A DNA stretch of 64,000 nucleotides from Cellulosimicrobium cellulans (GCF_016921195.1 NZ_JAFGYF010000005.1:124001-188000), one strand, 5' to 3'; positions 28,168 to 38,350 are shown, numbered from the stretch's first letter. Notes: generated from the sequence alone by a model not told the origin. A program made the numbers and translations.

Positions 28168-28958
28168 GGGAGCCGGTGCAGCAGCTCGGCCTGCTGGCCT
28201 GCGAGAGCCTGCGCGCGCTGCGCCGTCGCCCAGTCCCGGTCGCGCCGCTCGGCGAGCACCGCCAGGAGGAACGTCTCCGGGTGCGTGCCGGGCGGCGGGC
28301 CCGGCGCGACGTACCGCTCGACCTGTCCCGCGAGCTCCTGGCCGAGCCGGGCCCGCGACGCCGGGTGGAGCCTGCCCGCGCGGGAGAGGAACTGCCGCGC
28401 GGCGAGCGCGAGACCGTCGGGCAGGCGGCGCATGTCGGCGTGGGACGCCCACGCCGCGAGGTGCGGCGGCATGACGAGCGGCGCGAGCGTCGGTCGCCCG
28501 CCCCGCACCCGGATCGCGTACGTCCCCGCCGCCATGTCGCCGAGGCGCTTGCCCTTGTCGTTCGTCAGCGACGCGACCAGCGCGACCGAGCCGAGCGTCA
28601 GCCAGATCTCGCCGACGCCGACCAGGGCGCGCAGGAACGCGTGCCGGAAGCGGACCGGGCCGCCGTCGTCGCGGACCACCCGGATGCCCAGCGCCAGCTT
28701 GCCGAGCGAGCGGCCGCGCGACAGCGTCTCCACGGTCGTCGGGACGACGACCATGACGAGGACGGCGAGCGCGATCCCGATGGCCGGGGCGAAGTCCGGG
28801 TCGACCAGCTCGAGCGAGCCCGACGTCGCGAAGAGCAGCGCGAACAGCGCGACGAAGAGCGTCAGCATGTCGAGGAAGAGCGCGAGACCGCGCGTGACGA
28901 ACGACGCCGGTCGCGCGTCGAGGACCACGCCCTCGCCGATCAGGATGCCGTCCCGCAC
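28140..28958 (-). CDS. RDD family membrane protein
   Basis: About 272 residues. The RDD domain occupies residues ~10-150: an N-terminal VVLDARPASFVTRGLALFLD with the family's Arg/Asp pattern, membrane segments (LTLFVALFALLFA, GIALAVLVMVVVP) and SRGRSLGKLALGIRVVRDDG, then KRLGDMAAGTYAIRVR. The C-terminal ~120 residues are a soluble, Arg/Ala-rich helical extension. RDD proteins are of uncertain function; some transport ions or metabolites. The GTG at 28958 has GAGGAG just upstream; a GTG at 28979 is possible. It is divergent from the SpoIIM-family gene, its usual partner. Confidence 0.87.
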   Translation of the reverse strand: MRDGILIGEGVVLDARPASFVTRGLALFLDMLTLFVALFALLFATSGSLELVDPDFAPAIGIALAVLVMVVVPTTVETLSRGRSLGKLALGIRVVRDDGGPVRFRHAFLRALVGVGEIWLTLGSVALVASLTNDKGKRLGDMAAGTYAIRVRGGRPTLAPLVMPPHLAAWASHADMRRLPDGLALAARQFLSRAGRLHPASRARLGQELAGQVERYVAPGPPPGTHPETFLLAVLAERRDRDWATAQRAQALAGQQAELLHRLPYSIPDPAR

Positions 28959-29047
28959 GCTGCTCCTCGCTCTCCTCACGTCACGGGCCCGTGCCCGCGC
29001 GCCGGTCGGCGCACCGGCGGCACGCCCTGTGTGGCAGGGTATCGGTC

Positions 29048-30037
29048 GTGGACCTCGACGCCTTCACCGACGTGCACCGCGCGCAGTGGGACCGCCTGGA
29101 GACCCTCACCTCGCGGCGCACGCTCGACGGTGCCGAGGCGGACGAGCTGGTCCGGCTCTACCAGGCCGTCGCGACGCACCTGTCGACCGTCCGGTCGGTC
29201 GCGCCCGACCCCGTGCTCGTCTCGCGACTGTCCGTGCTGCTCGGCAAGGCGCGGACGCGCATCGCCGGGGCGCACGAGCCCGCATGGCGCGACGTCGTAC
29301 GGTTCCTCACGGTGTCCCTCCCGGCCGCCCTGTACCGGATCCGGTGGTGGTCGGTCGGCGTGACGGTCGCGTGCCTCGTCGTCGCGCTCGTCGCCGGTGT
29401 CTGGGTCGCGACGACGCCCGAGGGCCTCGCGTCGATGGGCCCGCCGAGCGTCCAGGAGAACTACGTGAACGAGGCGTTCGCGTCGTACTACGACCCCGGG
29501 CTCGACTTCGCGACCGTCGTCTGGACCAACAACGCCTGGATCGCGGCCCAGTGCATCGGGCTGGGCATCACGGGGATCTTCCCCGCCTACGTGCTGTTCT
29601 CGAACGCCGTGGCCATCGGGTCGACCGGCGGCATGATGGCCGCGCACGGGGAGCTCGGGCTCTTCCTCCAGCTCATCGCGCCGCACGGTCTGCTCGAGCT
29701 CATGTCCGTGTTCGTCGCCGGGGCCGCGGGGCTCCGCATCTTCTGGGCCTGGGTCGACCCAGGCCCGCTGCCGCGCTCGCGCGCGCTCGCCCAGGAGGGC
29801 CGCGCACTGGTCACCGTCGCGATCGGGCTCGTCATCGCGCTCGCGATCTCCGGCGTCATCGAGGGATTCGTCACGGGCTCGACCATGCCGTGGTGGCTCA
29901 AGATCGTCATCGGCGCGATCGCCCTCGCGGCGTTCTGGGTCTACACGATCGTGCTCGGCCGTCGTGCCGTGGCGGCCGGCGAGACCGGCGACCTCACCGC
30001 CGACCACGCGGGCGACGTCGCCCCGGTTGCGGCCTGA
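29048..30037 (+). CDS. stage II sporulation protein M (SpoIIM) family membrane protein
   Basis: A 329-residue polytopic protein. A soluble helical N-terminus (VDLDAFTDVHRAQW, then ELVRLYQAVATHL) is followed by ~5-6 hydrophobic segments. YVNEAFASYYD, FVNN-like VWTNNAWIAAQCIGLGI and APHGLLELMSVFVAGAAGLR are characteristic of the SpoIIM domain. This organism group does not form endospores. In Actinobacteria these proteins accompany RDD and MoxR/DUF58 genes, as here, and are thought to serve envelope or membrane remodelling; mechanism unknown. The GTG start is supported by the conserved first residues. Confidence 0.9.
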   Translation: MDLDAFTDVHRAQWDRLETLTSRRTLDGAEADELVRLYQAVATHLSTVRSVAPDPVLVSRLSVLLGKARTRIAGAHEPAWRDVVRFLTVSLPAALYRIRWWSVGVTVACLVVALVAGVWVATTPEGLASMGPPSVQENYVNEAFASYYDPGLDFATVVWTNNAWIAAQCIGLGITGIFPAYVLFSNAVAIGSTGGMMAAHGELGLFLQLIAPHGLLELMSVFVAGAAGLRIFWAWVDPGPLPRSRALAQEGRALVTVAIGLVIALAISGVIEGFVTGSTMPWWLKIVIGAIALAAFWVYTIVLGRRAVAAGETGDLTADHAGDVAPVAA

Positions 30038-30109
30038 GGGTTCATCCTTCTCGGCTCTCGGCTCTCGGCTCTCTGCCTGCCGGTCGCGGTTCTTCGTGCC
30101 GGACGCCGT

Positions 30110-31420
30110 TCAGTCGTGCACGACGACGCACACCCGCGCGGCCGGCCATGCGCACCGGACCCAGTCCTCGGCGCGCGCGACGAGCGCGTCACGCACCTCG
30201 GGCTCGCGAAGCCGGTCCGCGGGAGAGCGGGGGACGTCGGCGCCGCTCACGCCACCCGCACCCGTGCCGCGCCCGGTGACGTCACCCGCGGGGCCGCGCA
30301 GCGGGCGCACCTCGACGTGCACGACGTCGTCCGCGGGCTCGTCGGGCGACGTCGCCCCGGTCGTCGCGGTGGTGGGGGCGGACGGGGTGGTCGTGGCGGT
30401 CGGGCGCGCCGTCCACGCCCCGGCCACGCGTCCGTCGACGAGCACCGTCGCCGCGACCTGGCCGTTGACGCTCACGACGCTCTTGACCGGGACGTCGCCG
30501 AGGATCCGCGTCCGGTCGTCGTGGGAGAGCACGAGGTTGTCGAAGTCGCCCGCGAGGACCACCGGCACGGACGCGTCGCCGGGCGGGCGGGGCGCGTCGG
30601 GAAGGTCGAAGAGCTCCTTGCCGTCCGGGCCGGTGAACGTCTCGAGATCGGGACGCAGGGCGTCGAACGCAGCCTTGAGGCGCGTCAGGCCCGACCATCG
30701 CTGGGCGTCGGCCACCGACGCCGGGCCGAACGCCGCCAGGTATCGCCGCACGAGCCGGACGCGTGCCGCGAGGTCCGCGTCGGGGTCGGTGCCGCGCGCG
30801 ACCGCGTCGAGGGCGTCGTTCGACCGCCCGAGCCACGCCTGCGCCGTCGTCCACGTGGTGGTGGTCCCGGGTCCGCTCGCCCCCCAGAGACCGCGCGGCG
30901 GCACCTGGACCAGCGGCAGCAGGCAGCGTGCCCCGTACGCGAGGTGCTTGGGGTCGACGTCGGGCCACCGCTGCGCCAGCCGCCTGCCGAGCTCGACGGA
31001 CGTGAGCGGCTCGTCGAGCACGTCGCGCGCGACCTCCTCGAGGTCGTCGAGGTCCACGTCGGCGAGGGCCGCGCCGTGCTGGTTCTTCGCCCGCAGGTAC
31101 GCGGCGAGCGTCGGCCGCACCAGCGCGGTGAGCTCCAGGGCGTCGTCCGCGGCGACCAGGTGCACCGTGCCGCGCAGCGCGCCCACGCGCACGACCTCGC
31201 GGTCGGTGAGCAGCGAGCCCAGGTCGTCGGGCGTGAACGCCGCGAGCCGCGACCACAGGGCGGGATACGGCGACGACGGCACCTGCGACTGCAGCCCGAC
31301 GAGGTGCCGTACCTCGTCCAGCACCGACGCGTCGCGCGGGGCGTCGAGGTGCTGGCGCGCGAGCAGCGCCCGGTTGAGGTCGTCGTGGCTGAGCCGCGGC
31401 CCGAACCGCTCGTCGCTCAT
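30110..31420 (-). CDS. winged-helix DNA-binding protein of the AlkZ/HTH_42 family
   Basis: A 436-residue protein of the HTH_42 superfamily. The N-terminal winged-helix part contains LVGLQSQVPSSPYPALWSRL: the Q-S-Q in this place corresponds to the QxQ catalytic motif reported for AlkZ, a DNA glycosylase that unhooks bulky and crosslinked adducts. Later segments (ALRGTVHLVAADDAL and VVLAGDFDNLVLSHDDR) are typical of the family. It may therefore act in DNA repair rather than transcription. Residues ~350-400 are an unusual Thr/Ala/Asp-rich insertion. It starts seven bases after a 40-residue membrane-protein gene and is likely cotranscribed with it. Confidence 0.85.
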   Translation of the reverse strand: MSDERFGPRLSHDDLNRALLARQHLDAPRDASVLDEVRHLVGLQSQVPSSPYPALWSRLAAFTPDDLGSLLTDREVVRVGALRGTVHLVAADDALELTALVRPTLAAYLRAKNQHGAALADVDLDDLEEVARDVLDEPLTSVELGRRLAQRWPDVDPKHLAYGARCLLPLVQVPPRGLWGASGPGTTTTWTTAQAWLGRSNDALDAVARGTDPDADLAARVRLVRRYLAAFGPASVADAQRWSGLTRLKAAFDALRPDLETFTGPDGKELFDLPDAPRPPGDASVPVVLAGDFDNLVLSHDDRTRILGDVPVKSVVSVNGQVAATVLVDGRVAGAWTARPTATTTPSAPTTATTGATSPDEPADDVVHVEVRPLRGPAGDVTGRGTGAGGVSGADVPRSPADRLREPEVRDALVARAEDWVRCAWPAARVCVVVHD

Positions 31421-31427
31421 CAGCAGG

Positions 31428-31550
31428 TCAGGACAGGACGATCGCGAGCGCCGGGATGAGGAACGTCGCGAGGAGCGCCGCCACGACGATCATCGCGACG
31501 CGACGGTTGCGCCGTGCGCGCTGTCGGGGATCGGTCGGCTGCCAGGCCAC
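31428..31550 (-). CDS. 40-residue single-pass membrane protein
   Basis: A short gene with an AGGAG site and a GTG start. It encodes a basic N-terminus (VAWQPTDPRQRARRNRR) followed by one hydrophobic segment (MIVVAALLATFLIPALAIVL) ending at Ser-stop. Positive residues before the segment predict the N-terminus in the cytoplasm. It ends seven bases before the AlkZ-like gene. I do not recognise a family. The ribosome site, sharp hydrophobic pattern and operon spacing make it a credible gene in spite of its size. Confidence 0.7.
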   Translation of the reverse strand: MAWQPTDPRQRARRNRRVAMIVVAALLATFLIPALAIVLS

Positions 31551-31626
31551 GGGGTTCTCCTGAGGTCGGTGAGCGTACCCGACGACCCTACCGTCGTGCC
31601 CCGACACGGGTCGCCTCCGGGCCGAC

Positions 31627-31766
31627 GTAGAACCGGGGTCCCGCGAGGTAGAACCGCGGTCCCACGAGGTAGAGCCGTGGTCCCACGAGGTAGAGCCGTG
31701 GTCCCACGAGGTAGAGCCGTGGTCTAGCGAGGTAGAACCGTGGTCTGGCGAGGTAGAGCCGTGGTC
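31627..31766 (+). repeat. tandem array of a 21-bp unit (six copies and a partial)
   Basis: Consensus GTAGARCCGNGGTCNNNCGAG, head to tail with exact 21-base period at 31627, 31648, 31669, 31690, 31711 and 31732, plus a partial unit at 31753. Units 3 and 4 are identical; units 1, 5 and 6 differ at the three variable bases. The array lies 77 bases upstream of the 40-residue membrane-protein gene. A 21-bp period equals two helical turns, which would place each unit on the same DNA face. Confidence 0.9.
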
Positions 31767-32227
31767 AGATTACGGGCCCGCGTGGTCGGGTCCGCGGCGC
31801 GGGTGGTCTCGGTGCTCGGGGCTGCGGCGCCGTCACCCTGGTCCCTCGGCCGTGGGTTCGAGGAGCGCCGCTCTGACGCCCCTTCGCATCCGAGCCCACC
31901 CCCACCGCTCGGCGATCGTCTCGCCCGGGACGTCGGTCACCGCTCGCGACCATCGGGAGGCCCACCAGGGCCGGTGCGCCCATGCCGGCTCGGCATGAGC
32001 CCGACCAGGCCGTCCCGGCGGGTCGAGCAGGCGAGGCGGGTTCGTCCCGCGCGGCGGACGCGCCAAGACCACCTGCTCGTCGTGACGGCACCGCGATCGG
32101 CGATCGTTCCGGCGCGACGGTGCGGCGTCCCGGCCGGTCGCGCGACCCGGCAGGTCGCGCGGCCCGGGCCGAACCCACCCCGCGGGCGGTCGCCCGAGGT
32201 GAGGGCCGACCAGGGTGGGTCAACGCC

Positions 32228-32326
32228 GGTCGGGGTGGGTGGTGGTGCCGCGTCGTGGCGGGCCTGGCGGGAGCCGCGAGGAACGAGCGGCGGATGGTAG
32301 ACGCGGCACCACCACCCACCCCGACC
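32228..32326. repeat. 27-bp perfect inverted repeat (long hairpin)
   Basis: The arm at 32228-32254 is exactly complementary to 32300-32326, around a 45-base spacer. The arms are GC-rich and contain GGGTGGGTGGTGGTG on one strand. The stem is far longer than a usual terminator. It could be a strong bidirectional terminator for the upstream DUF58 operon, the end repeat of a small mobile element, or a structured RNA. Confidence 0.85.
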
Positions 32327-32358
32327 ACCCAAGGCGACCAGAACGCCGTCGAACACAA

Positions 32359-32436
32359 GAACCACGGTTCTACCTCGCGTGACCACGGTTCTACCTCGCG
32401 TGACCACGGTTCTACCTCGCGCGACCACGGTTTCTC
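32359..32436 (-). repeat. second 21-bp repeat array, opposite orientation
   Basis: The same unit as the array 0.6 kb away, but inverted. Two full units start at 32374 and 32395, with a partial at each side (32359 and 32416). The three variable bases are CGT or CGC here. The array lies 34 to 111 bases after the stop of the DUF58 gene. Confidence 0.88.
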
Positions 32437-32469
32437 CCTCGGCGGACCGAGGTGCCCCGCGGCCACGAG

Positions 32470-33762
32470 TCAGAGGCGGCCGGCGGCCTTGAGGGCGAGG
32501 TAGGTGTCGGCGAGGCGGGGGGCGAGGTCGTCGGGGAGGGCGTCGACGACCTCGACGCCGCGCTGGCGCAGGACGGTCGTCACGGCGGCGCGCTCGATCT
32601 CGCCGCGGGCCGCCGCGGCGGCGTCGTAGACCTCGGCGGTGCCGGTGCGGTCGTCGCGCAGGGCGGCGACCTCGGGGTCGCCGGCCGCGGCGAGCACGAC
32701 CTGGTGCTTGGCCGTGAGCTGCCCGACGACGGGCAGCAGCCCGGTCTCGACGGCGGCGGGGTCGAGGGTCGACAGGAGCACGACGAGCGCGCGCTGGGAC
32801 AGCCGTTCGTGGACCGCACCGACGAGCCCCGGCCAGTCGGTCTCGAGCAGGGCCGGCTCGAGGGGGGCGAGCGCGTCCGCCATGGCGGGCATGAGGCGCG
32901 GCCCGGCGGCTCCGGCGACGCGCGAGCGCACGGTGCGGTCGTACGCGACGAGCTCGACGCGGTCCCCCGCGCGCCCGGCCAGCGCGGCGAGCAGGAGCGC
33001 GGCCTCGATGCTCGCGTCGAGGCGCGGCTCGTCCCCGACGCGCGTGGCGGAGGTGCGCGACGTGTCGACGACGACGAGCACGCGCCGGTCGCGCTCGGGC
33101 CTCCAGGTGCGCACGACCATGTCGCGGCCCCGGGCGGACGCGCGCCAGTCGATCGAGCGGACGTCGTCGCCGAGGACGTACTCGCGCAGCGAGTCGAACT
33201 CGGTGCCCTCGCCGCGCACCTGGACCGCGGCGCGACCGTCCATCTCGCGCAGGCGCGCGAGCCGGCTCGGGAGGTGACGGCGGGACGCGAACTCGGGGAG
33301 CACGCGCAGCCGGCCGGGCACGGCGATCGACGCCTGGCGCGCCGCGAGCCGTAGCGGGCCGAACGAGCGGATCGTGACCCGGTCGGCGACACGCTCGCCG
33401 CGCCGCGTCGGCACCAGGACGGTCGTGACGCGCGTCGCCTCGCCGGGCGGGAGGTCGACCGGGTGCCGGTTGACCTGGGTCCCGGCCGACGGCGGCCACG
33501 CGTCGCGCACGAGCGCGCGCAGCCGCCGCGGTGCGAGGTTGGTGAGGGTGAGGCGCGACGTCGTCGTGTCGGTGAGCCGGACGGAGCCGGGCACGCGGCG
33601 CTCGACCGCGACCCGCCGGGGGGACGCCGCGAGCGACACGTCGAGCGCGCACAGCGCGACGACGAGCAGCGTCCACACGAGCACCGTCCCCGGCACGGGG
33701 AACAGCAGCACGGGGACGATCCCGAGCGCCGTGAGCACGACGGCGCGCCACGTCAGGGCCAC
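32470..33762 (-). CDS. DUF58 domain-containing protein
   Basis: A 430-residue protein from a GTG start. Two hydrophobic segments at residues ~5-45 (VVLTALGIVPVLLF, VLVWTLLVVALCALDV) anchor it. The DUF58 core follows: GTEFDSLREYVLGDDVRSIDWRASARGRDM, with the near-invariant YxxGDDxRxIDW motif, then VLVVVDTSRTS, the metal-ion site of a von Willebrand A-like fold. DUF58 proteins work with MoxR ATPases, encoded ten bases upstream, in assembly or maturation of envelope complexes. Last gene of the minus-strand operon. Confidence 0.92.
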   Translation of the reverse strand: MALTWRAVVLTALGIVPVLLFPVPGTVLVWTLLVVALCALDVSLAASPRRVAVERRVPGSVRLTDTTTSRLTLTNLAPRRLRALVRDAWPPSAGTQVNRHPVDLPPGEATRVTTVLVPTRRGERVADRVTIRSFGPLRLAARQASIAVPGRLRVLPEFASRRHLPSRLARLREMDGRAAVQVRGEGTEFDSLREYVLGDDVRSIDWRASARGRDMVVRTWRPERDRRVLVVVDTSRTSATRVGDEPRLDASIEAALLLAALAGRAGDRVELVAYDRTVRSRVAGAAGPRLMPAMADALAPLEPALLETDWPGLVGAVHERLSQRALVVLLSTLDPAAVETGLLPVVGQLTAKHQVVLAAAGDPEVAALRDDRTGTAEVYDAAAAARGEIERAAVTTVLRQRGVEVVDALPDDLAPRLADTYLALKAAGRL

Positions 33763-33772
33763 GTGCGACGCC

Positions 33773-34959
<1,187 letters not shown>

Positions 34960-34963
<4 letters not shown>

Positions 34964-36225
34964 GAGTGGTAGACCTCGCTCTCGATCCGGTCAAGGTGAC
35001 GCGCGAGCTCGAGCAGTGCCGCGTCGTCGGCGGGTGGTGGTCCGTACAGGAGCTGGGCGACCTGCTCGCCCGGGCGGCCCGTCGCACGGGCGACGGCGTC
35101 GACGAGCGCGGGCGCGTCGGCGGAGCGCGGGAGGCCGAGCCTGTTCGCGAGCCGGTCCGCGGTGCCGGCGCGCAGCCCGGCCGCGGCGTGCCCGCGCGCC
35201 CCGGCGCGGCGGTAGAGGCGACCGCGACCGCGCGTCGTCTCCGCGGAGCGCACGACGACGGGCAGGTCCTCGGTCACGAGCGGGCCGAGCCGGCGGCCGC
35301 GCCACAGCACGACGACGAGCACGACCACGAGCACCTGGAGCGCGACGACGCCGAACCACGGCGGGAGGGAGAGAGCCGGAGTCTGCTCGTCCTCGCCACC
35401 GCCGAGCGACGTGTCGAACGGGTCGGGCACGAGCCACACGAGGCGGTCGTTCGAGCCGAGCGTCCACAGCGCGAGGGCGGCGTTGCCGTCGTCGGTGACC
35501 GTGTCGTTGCGCAGCACGGTGGTCGTGTCCACGGCCCGCACGGTCCGCTCGTCGGTCTCGTGCACGAGGTAGGCGCCGACCGTCGGGTCGTCGGGGGAGG
35601 GGAAGCACAGGACGGTCGTCCGGTCGACCGCGAGGAAGCCGACGCCGTCCGAGCGCAGCGCGCCGGCGGCCTGTGCGGCCGGGTCGTCGCAGCGCGGGGA
35701 GCGCGTGGCCGTCCCGGGTCCCCAGTCGTAGGCGAGCTCCGCGCCGGCGTCCGTCGCGGCCGAGAGGAGGAAGTCGGGCGGCGCCACGAGGACGAGGTCG
35801 GTGGGTGTGCGCACGAGCGCCTCCACCTGCTCGTCGAGCAGGAAGTCGCCCTGCGCGACGAGCAGCGTGCCGCCGTCCGCGGCCGCCGTGACCGCGTCCG
35901 CGACCGTGGTCACGTAGGTGACCTCGACGCCCTGGTCGCGCAGGACCTCCGCGACGGCCCGGGCGCCGGCGGGCCCGGGGTTGTCGGGCGCGAGGGGCGT
36001 GGACGACGTCGTCGGGCGTGCGAGCGCCGAGAGGCCGGCGAGCGCGACGAGGGCGAGGACGACCACGAGGGGCCAGCGCGCGCGGCGCCACCGGCTGCGG
36101 GCGCGCGACCCGGCGGTGGTGCCGTCGCCGACGACGGGCACGTACGCCGTCGTCACCGCGCGCGGCCCGCCCGCGTGGTCCGCGGGTCCCGCGGCGGGCG
36201 GTGGTCCGGGGTGGGTCGTGCTCAC
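34960..36225 (-). CDS. DUF4350 domain-containing membrane protein
   Basis: A 421-residue protein from GTG. A Pro/Gly-rich cytoplasmic tail precedes a basic stretch and membrane segment (RWPLVVVLALVALAGLSAL) at ~50-70. The outer domain has SSTPLAPDNPGPAGARAVAEVLRDQGVEV, the DUF4350 start, and LDEQVEALV. A second membrane segment near 300 (PPWFGVVALQVLVVVLVVVLW) returns to a cytoplasmic tail. Function unknown; the family is a fixed member of MoxR-DUF58-DUF4129 operons. Start and stop both overlap neighbouring genes by four bases. Confidence 0.88.
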
Positions 36226-36893
36226 GCCTCACCGCCGGGGGTCGTGGTGGCCGCCGTCGCGACCTCGGCGCGCAGCACGGGACGCGTCGCGAGCGTGCGC
36301 TCGTCGAGCGCGCGCAGGAACGCGTCCGCCTCGGGCCCGACCGCGGCCTTGCCGTACGCGACGTCGTCGAACAGGTGCGCGCCGCGCTCGAGGCCGTCGG
36401 CCACGTCGGGGACGCGCTCGCCCGCCGCCTCGGCGGCCTCCCACGCCGTGCGGCCGGGACGGGCGTCCAGGACGGCCCGCTCCTCGAGCGAGCGGACGAC
36501 GGCGCGGAAGCGCTCGAGCGCCGCGGTCGCCCAGTCCGCACGGGAGGCCGCGGCGTCGGCCGCCGCGCGCATCTCGGCGGCGGTTCGCACGTCGTCGTCC
36601 AGCACGACGGCGGACGCGGCCGCCCGGCGCGACAGGCGCACCGGACCGGCGACCCAGTACGCGATGCCGGCCACGAGCAGCACGACCACGACGACGAGCA
36701 CCGCGGTGAGCGGGCCGCCCAGGTCGAGCGTGGGCGCGCCGTCGAACAGCCCGAGCACCCAGTCGACGAACCGCTGCAGGAGCGACGGCTCCGTGCGGTA
36801 CTCCGGCCTCGCGAGCTCCTCGACGAGCCATCGGCGCGCCTCGTCGGCGCCGGGCTGCACCGGCACGTCGGCCGCGAGCGACCGCAGCGTCAT
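36222..36893 (-). CDS. DUF4129 domain-containing membrane protein
   Basis: A 223-residue protein starting at ATG overlapping the preceding stop (ATGA). After [21 protein letters not shown] comes one membrane segment ([20 protein letters not shown]) and a cytoplasmic helical DUF4129 domain: [44 protein letters not shown]4129 sometimes occurs fused to transglutaminase modules in related systems; here it stands alone. Part of the overlapping MoxR operon. Confidence 0.9.
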   Translation of the reverse strand: MTLRSLAADVPVQPGADEARRWLVEELARPEYRTEPSLLQRFVDWVLGLFDGAPTLDLGGPLTAVLVVVVVLLVAGIAYWVAGPVRLSRRAAASAVVLDDDVRTAAEMRAAADAAASRADWATAALERFRAVVRSLEERAVLDARPGRTAWEAAEAAGERVPDVADGLERGAHLFDDVAYGKAAVGPEADAFLRALDERTLATRPVLRAEVATAATTTPGGEA

Positions 36894-38350
36894 GCGGGCG
36901 GCTGCGCGTTCGCCGCCGCGGCGAGCTCGACGTCCAGGCCCTCGCGGCGCATGCGCACGTCGATGTAGAGGAGCGCGACGACGCTCCCGAGGAACAGCGT
37001 CATGACGATCGTCGAGAGCGCGACACCGAGCGCCAGCAGGGCGTTCGCCACGAAGCTCTGCCCTGCGGCGAGGAGGAACGTGCTCACGAGGCTGAACGGC
37101 GAGACGACGATCTGCACGACGACGTACATCGCGACGTACGCGAGCAGGTAGATGCCGAAGAGGCGCCAGAAGCTGCCGCGCGTGAGGAGCCACGAGCGTC
37201 GGACGGTCGCCCAGAACGGCTGGCCCTCGAGCGCGAGCGCCGGTGGCACGAGCCCGGTGCGGGTCCCGACCCAGACCGCGAGCACCAGGAGGCCCGGGAG
37301 AGCGACCAGGAGCAGGACCACGCCGAGCGCTGTCGCGGCGGCGAAGCCCAGGGCGACGAGGAGCACGACCAGCCCGACGGCGACGGCCCAGGCCAGGCCC
37401 AGCAGCAGGGAGAAACCGATGAGGAACCACGCGCGCCGGCCGACCTGCGACCAGACCTCCCCGGTCGTGGCCTTGCGGCCGATGACGGACTGCCCGATGG
37501 ACACCGTCAGCAGGCCGCTGACGATCGGGGTGGCCAGGCTGGTCGTGAGCCCCGTCCCGAGCGTGCTCGAGTAGAGCATCGCGAAGTCGTTCTCCATCCC
37601 GCCCAGCCCGGTCTCGTCCGGCAGGGAGAAGAAGAAGTCGGCGAAGTAGCCGGAGAACGCCCAGCCGAGCAGCGCGCCGACGATCGTCGCGACGACGACG
37701 ACGAGGGAGCTCAGGCCCAGCATCACGCGCGGGTTGTGGCGGATCGCGCCGAACGCGCCGTCGAAGATCTCGCCGAGCGACAGCGGGCGCAGCGGGACGA
37801 TCCCCGGCTTCGCGGCGGGGGCCACGTAGGGCGCACCCGCGAAGCCGGCAGGCGGGCCGTAGCCGGGGGCGCCGTATTGCTGCTGCCCGTACTGCTGCTG
37901 CCCGTACTGCCCTTGCCCGTACTGTCCCTGGCCGTACTGACCCTGCCCGTGGCCCGGCTGGCCGTACCCGCCCGGACCCTGCGGCGCTGACTGTCCGTAC
38001 TGCGGCTGCCCGTACTGCGGCTGCCCGTACTGCGGCTGCCCGTACTGCGGCTGCCCGTACTGCGGCTGCCCATACGACGGCTGTCCCCACGCCCCTGGCG
38101 CGGGGGCCGCGGGCGGCTGGTCCGCCGTCGTGTCCTGACCGGGTCCGTACCCGGGCGCGTACTGGCCGTACCGGGGCTGCGGCTGCGACGGCGCTGAGCC
38201 GCCCGGTGCTCCGTAGCCGGGTGCCCCGTGCGCGGGGGCGCCCCAGCCGTCGGCGTCACCACCGGGGCCCGTGGGCGTCGTCGGGCCGGGCGCCGCCGCC
38301 GGGTCCGGCGTGGCACCGTCCGGCGTGCCGGAGGTGTCGGGTGTGCTCAT
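36890..38350 (-). CDS. membrane protein with GPDPase_memb-like domain and Q/Y/G-rich tail
   Basis: About 486 residues. The first ~190 are low complexity: repeats of [10 protein letters not shown] and [10 protein letters not shown], probably disordered. The rest is a polytopic domain beginning [26 protein letters not shown], the hallmark of the glycerophosphoryl diester phosphodiesterase membrane domain family, with ~6 hydrophobic segments and [17 protein letters not shown]. No catalytic phosphodiesterase domain is present. First gene of the operon leading to MoxR/DUF58, and divergent from mtrA. The ATG at 38350 (MSTPDTSG) is chosen; an ATG at 38416 is in frame. Confidence 0.85.
   Translation of the reverse strand: MSTPDTSGTPDGATPDPAAAPGPTTPTGPGGDADGWGAPAHGAPGYGAPGGSAPSQPQPRYGQYAPGYGPGQDTTADQPPAAPAPGAWGQPSYGQPQYGQPQYGQPQYGQPQYGQPQYGQSAPQGPGGYGQPGHGQGQYGQGQYGQGQYGQQQYGQQQYGAPGYGPPAGFAGAPYVAPAAKPGIVPLRPLSLGEIFDGAFGAIRHNPRVMLGLSSLVVVVATIVGALLGWAFSGYFADFFFSLPDETGLGGMENDFAMLYSSTLGTGLTTSLATPIVSGLLTVSIGQSVIGRKATTGEVWSQVGRRAWFLIGFSLLLGLAWAVAVGLVVLLVALGFAAATALGVVLLLVALPGLLVLAVWVGTRTGLVPPALALEGQPFWATVRRSWLLTRGSFWRLFGIYLLAYVAMYVVVQIVVSPFSLVSTFLLAAGQSFVANALLALGVALSTIVMTLFLGSVVALLYIDVRMRREGLDVELAAAANAQPPA
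37991..38080 (-). repeat. 15-bp tandem repeat inside a coding region
   Basis: Six head-to-tail units, CTGCCCGTACTGCGG on the plus strand, with single changes in the first unit and three in the last. They encode the five-residue period PQYGQ in the N-terminal tail of the membrane protein. In-frame copy number could change by slippage without breaking the gene. Confidence 0.9.

Larger units (their letters stand above)
31551..32469. other. 0.9-kb intergenic stretch with repeats
   Basis: No credible gene: the frames open here are Arg/Pro/Gly-rich, lack ribosome sites, and owe part of their length to a 21-bp repeat that keeps frames open. It holds two oppositely oriented arrays of one 21-bp unit, near each end, and a long perfect hairpin between them. 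It separates the AlkZ-like operon from the 3' end of the MoxR-DUF58 operon; both are on the minus strand, so it should hold a terminator and a promoter. Confidence 0.6.

Noticed and set aside
31627-32436. 21-bp arrays as a CRISPR array
   Set aside because: The units are contiguous without unique spacers, no cas genes are near, and the two arrays face opposite ways.
31740-32466. Long open frames in both directions across the repeat region
   Set aside because: Composition is Arg/Pro/Gly-rich, no ribosome site or domain is seen, and the 21-bp repeats hold frames open artificially.
37991-38080. 15-bp repeats as regulatory or CRISPR-like DNA
   Set aside because: They are in frame inside a coding region and encode a clean PQYGQ period.
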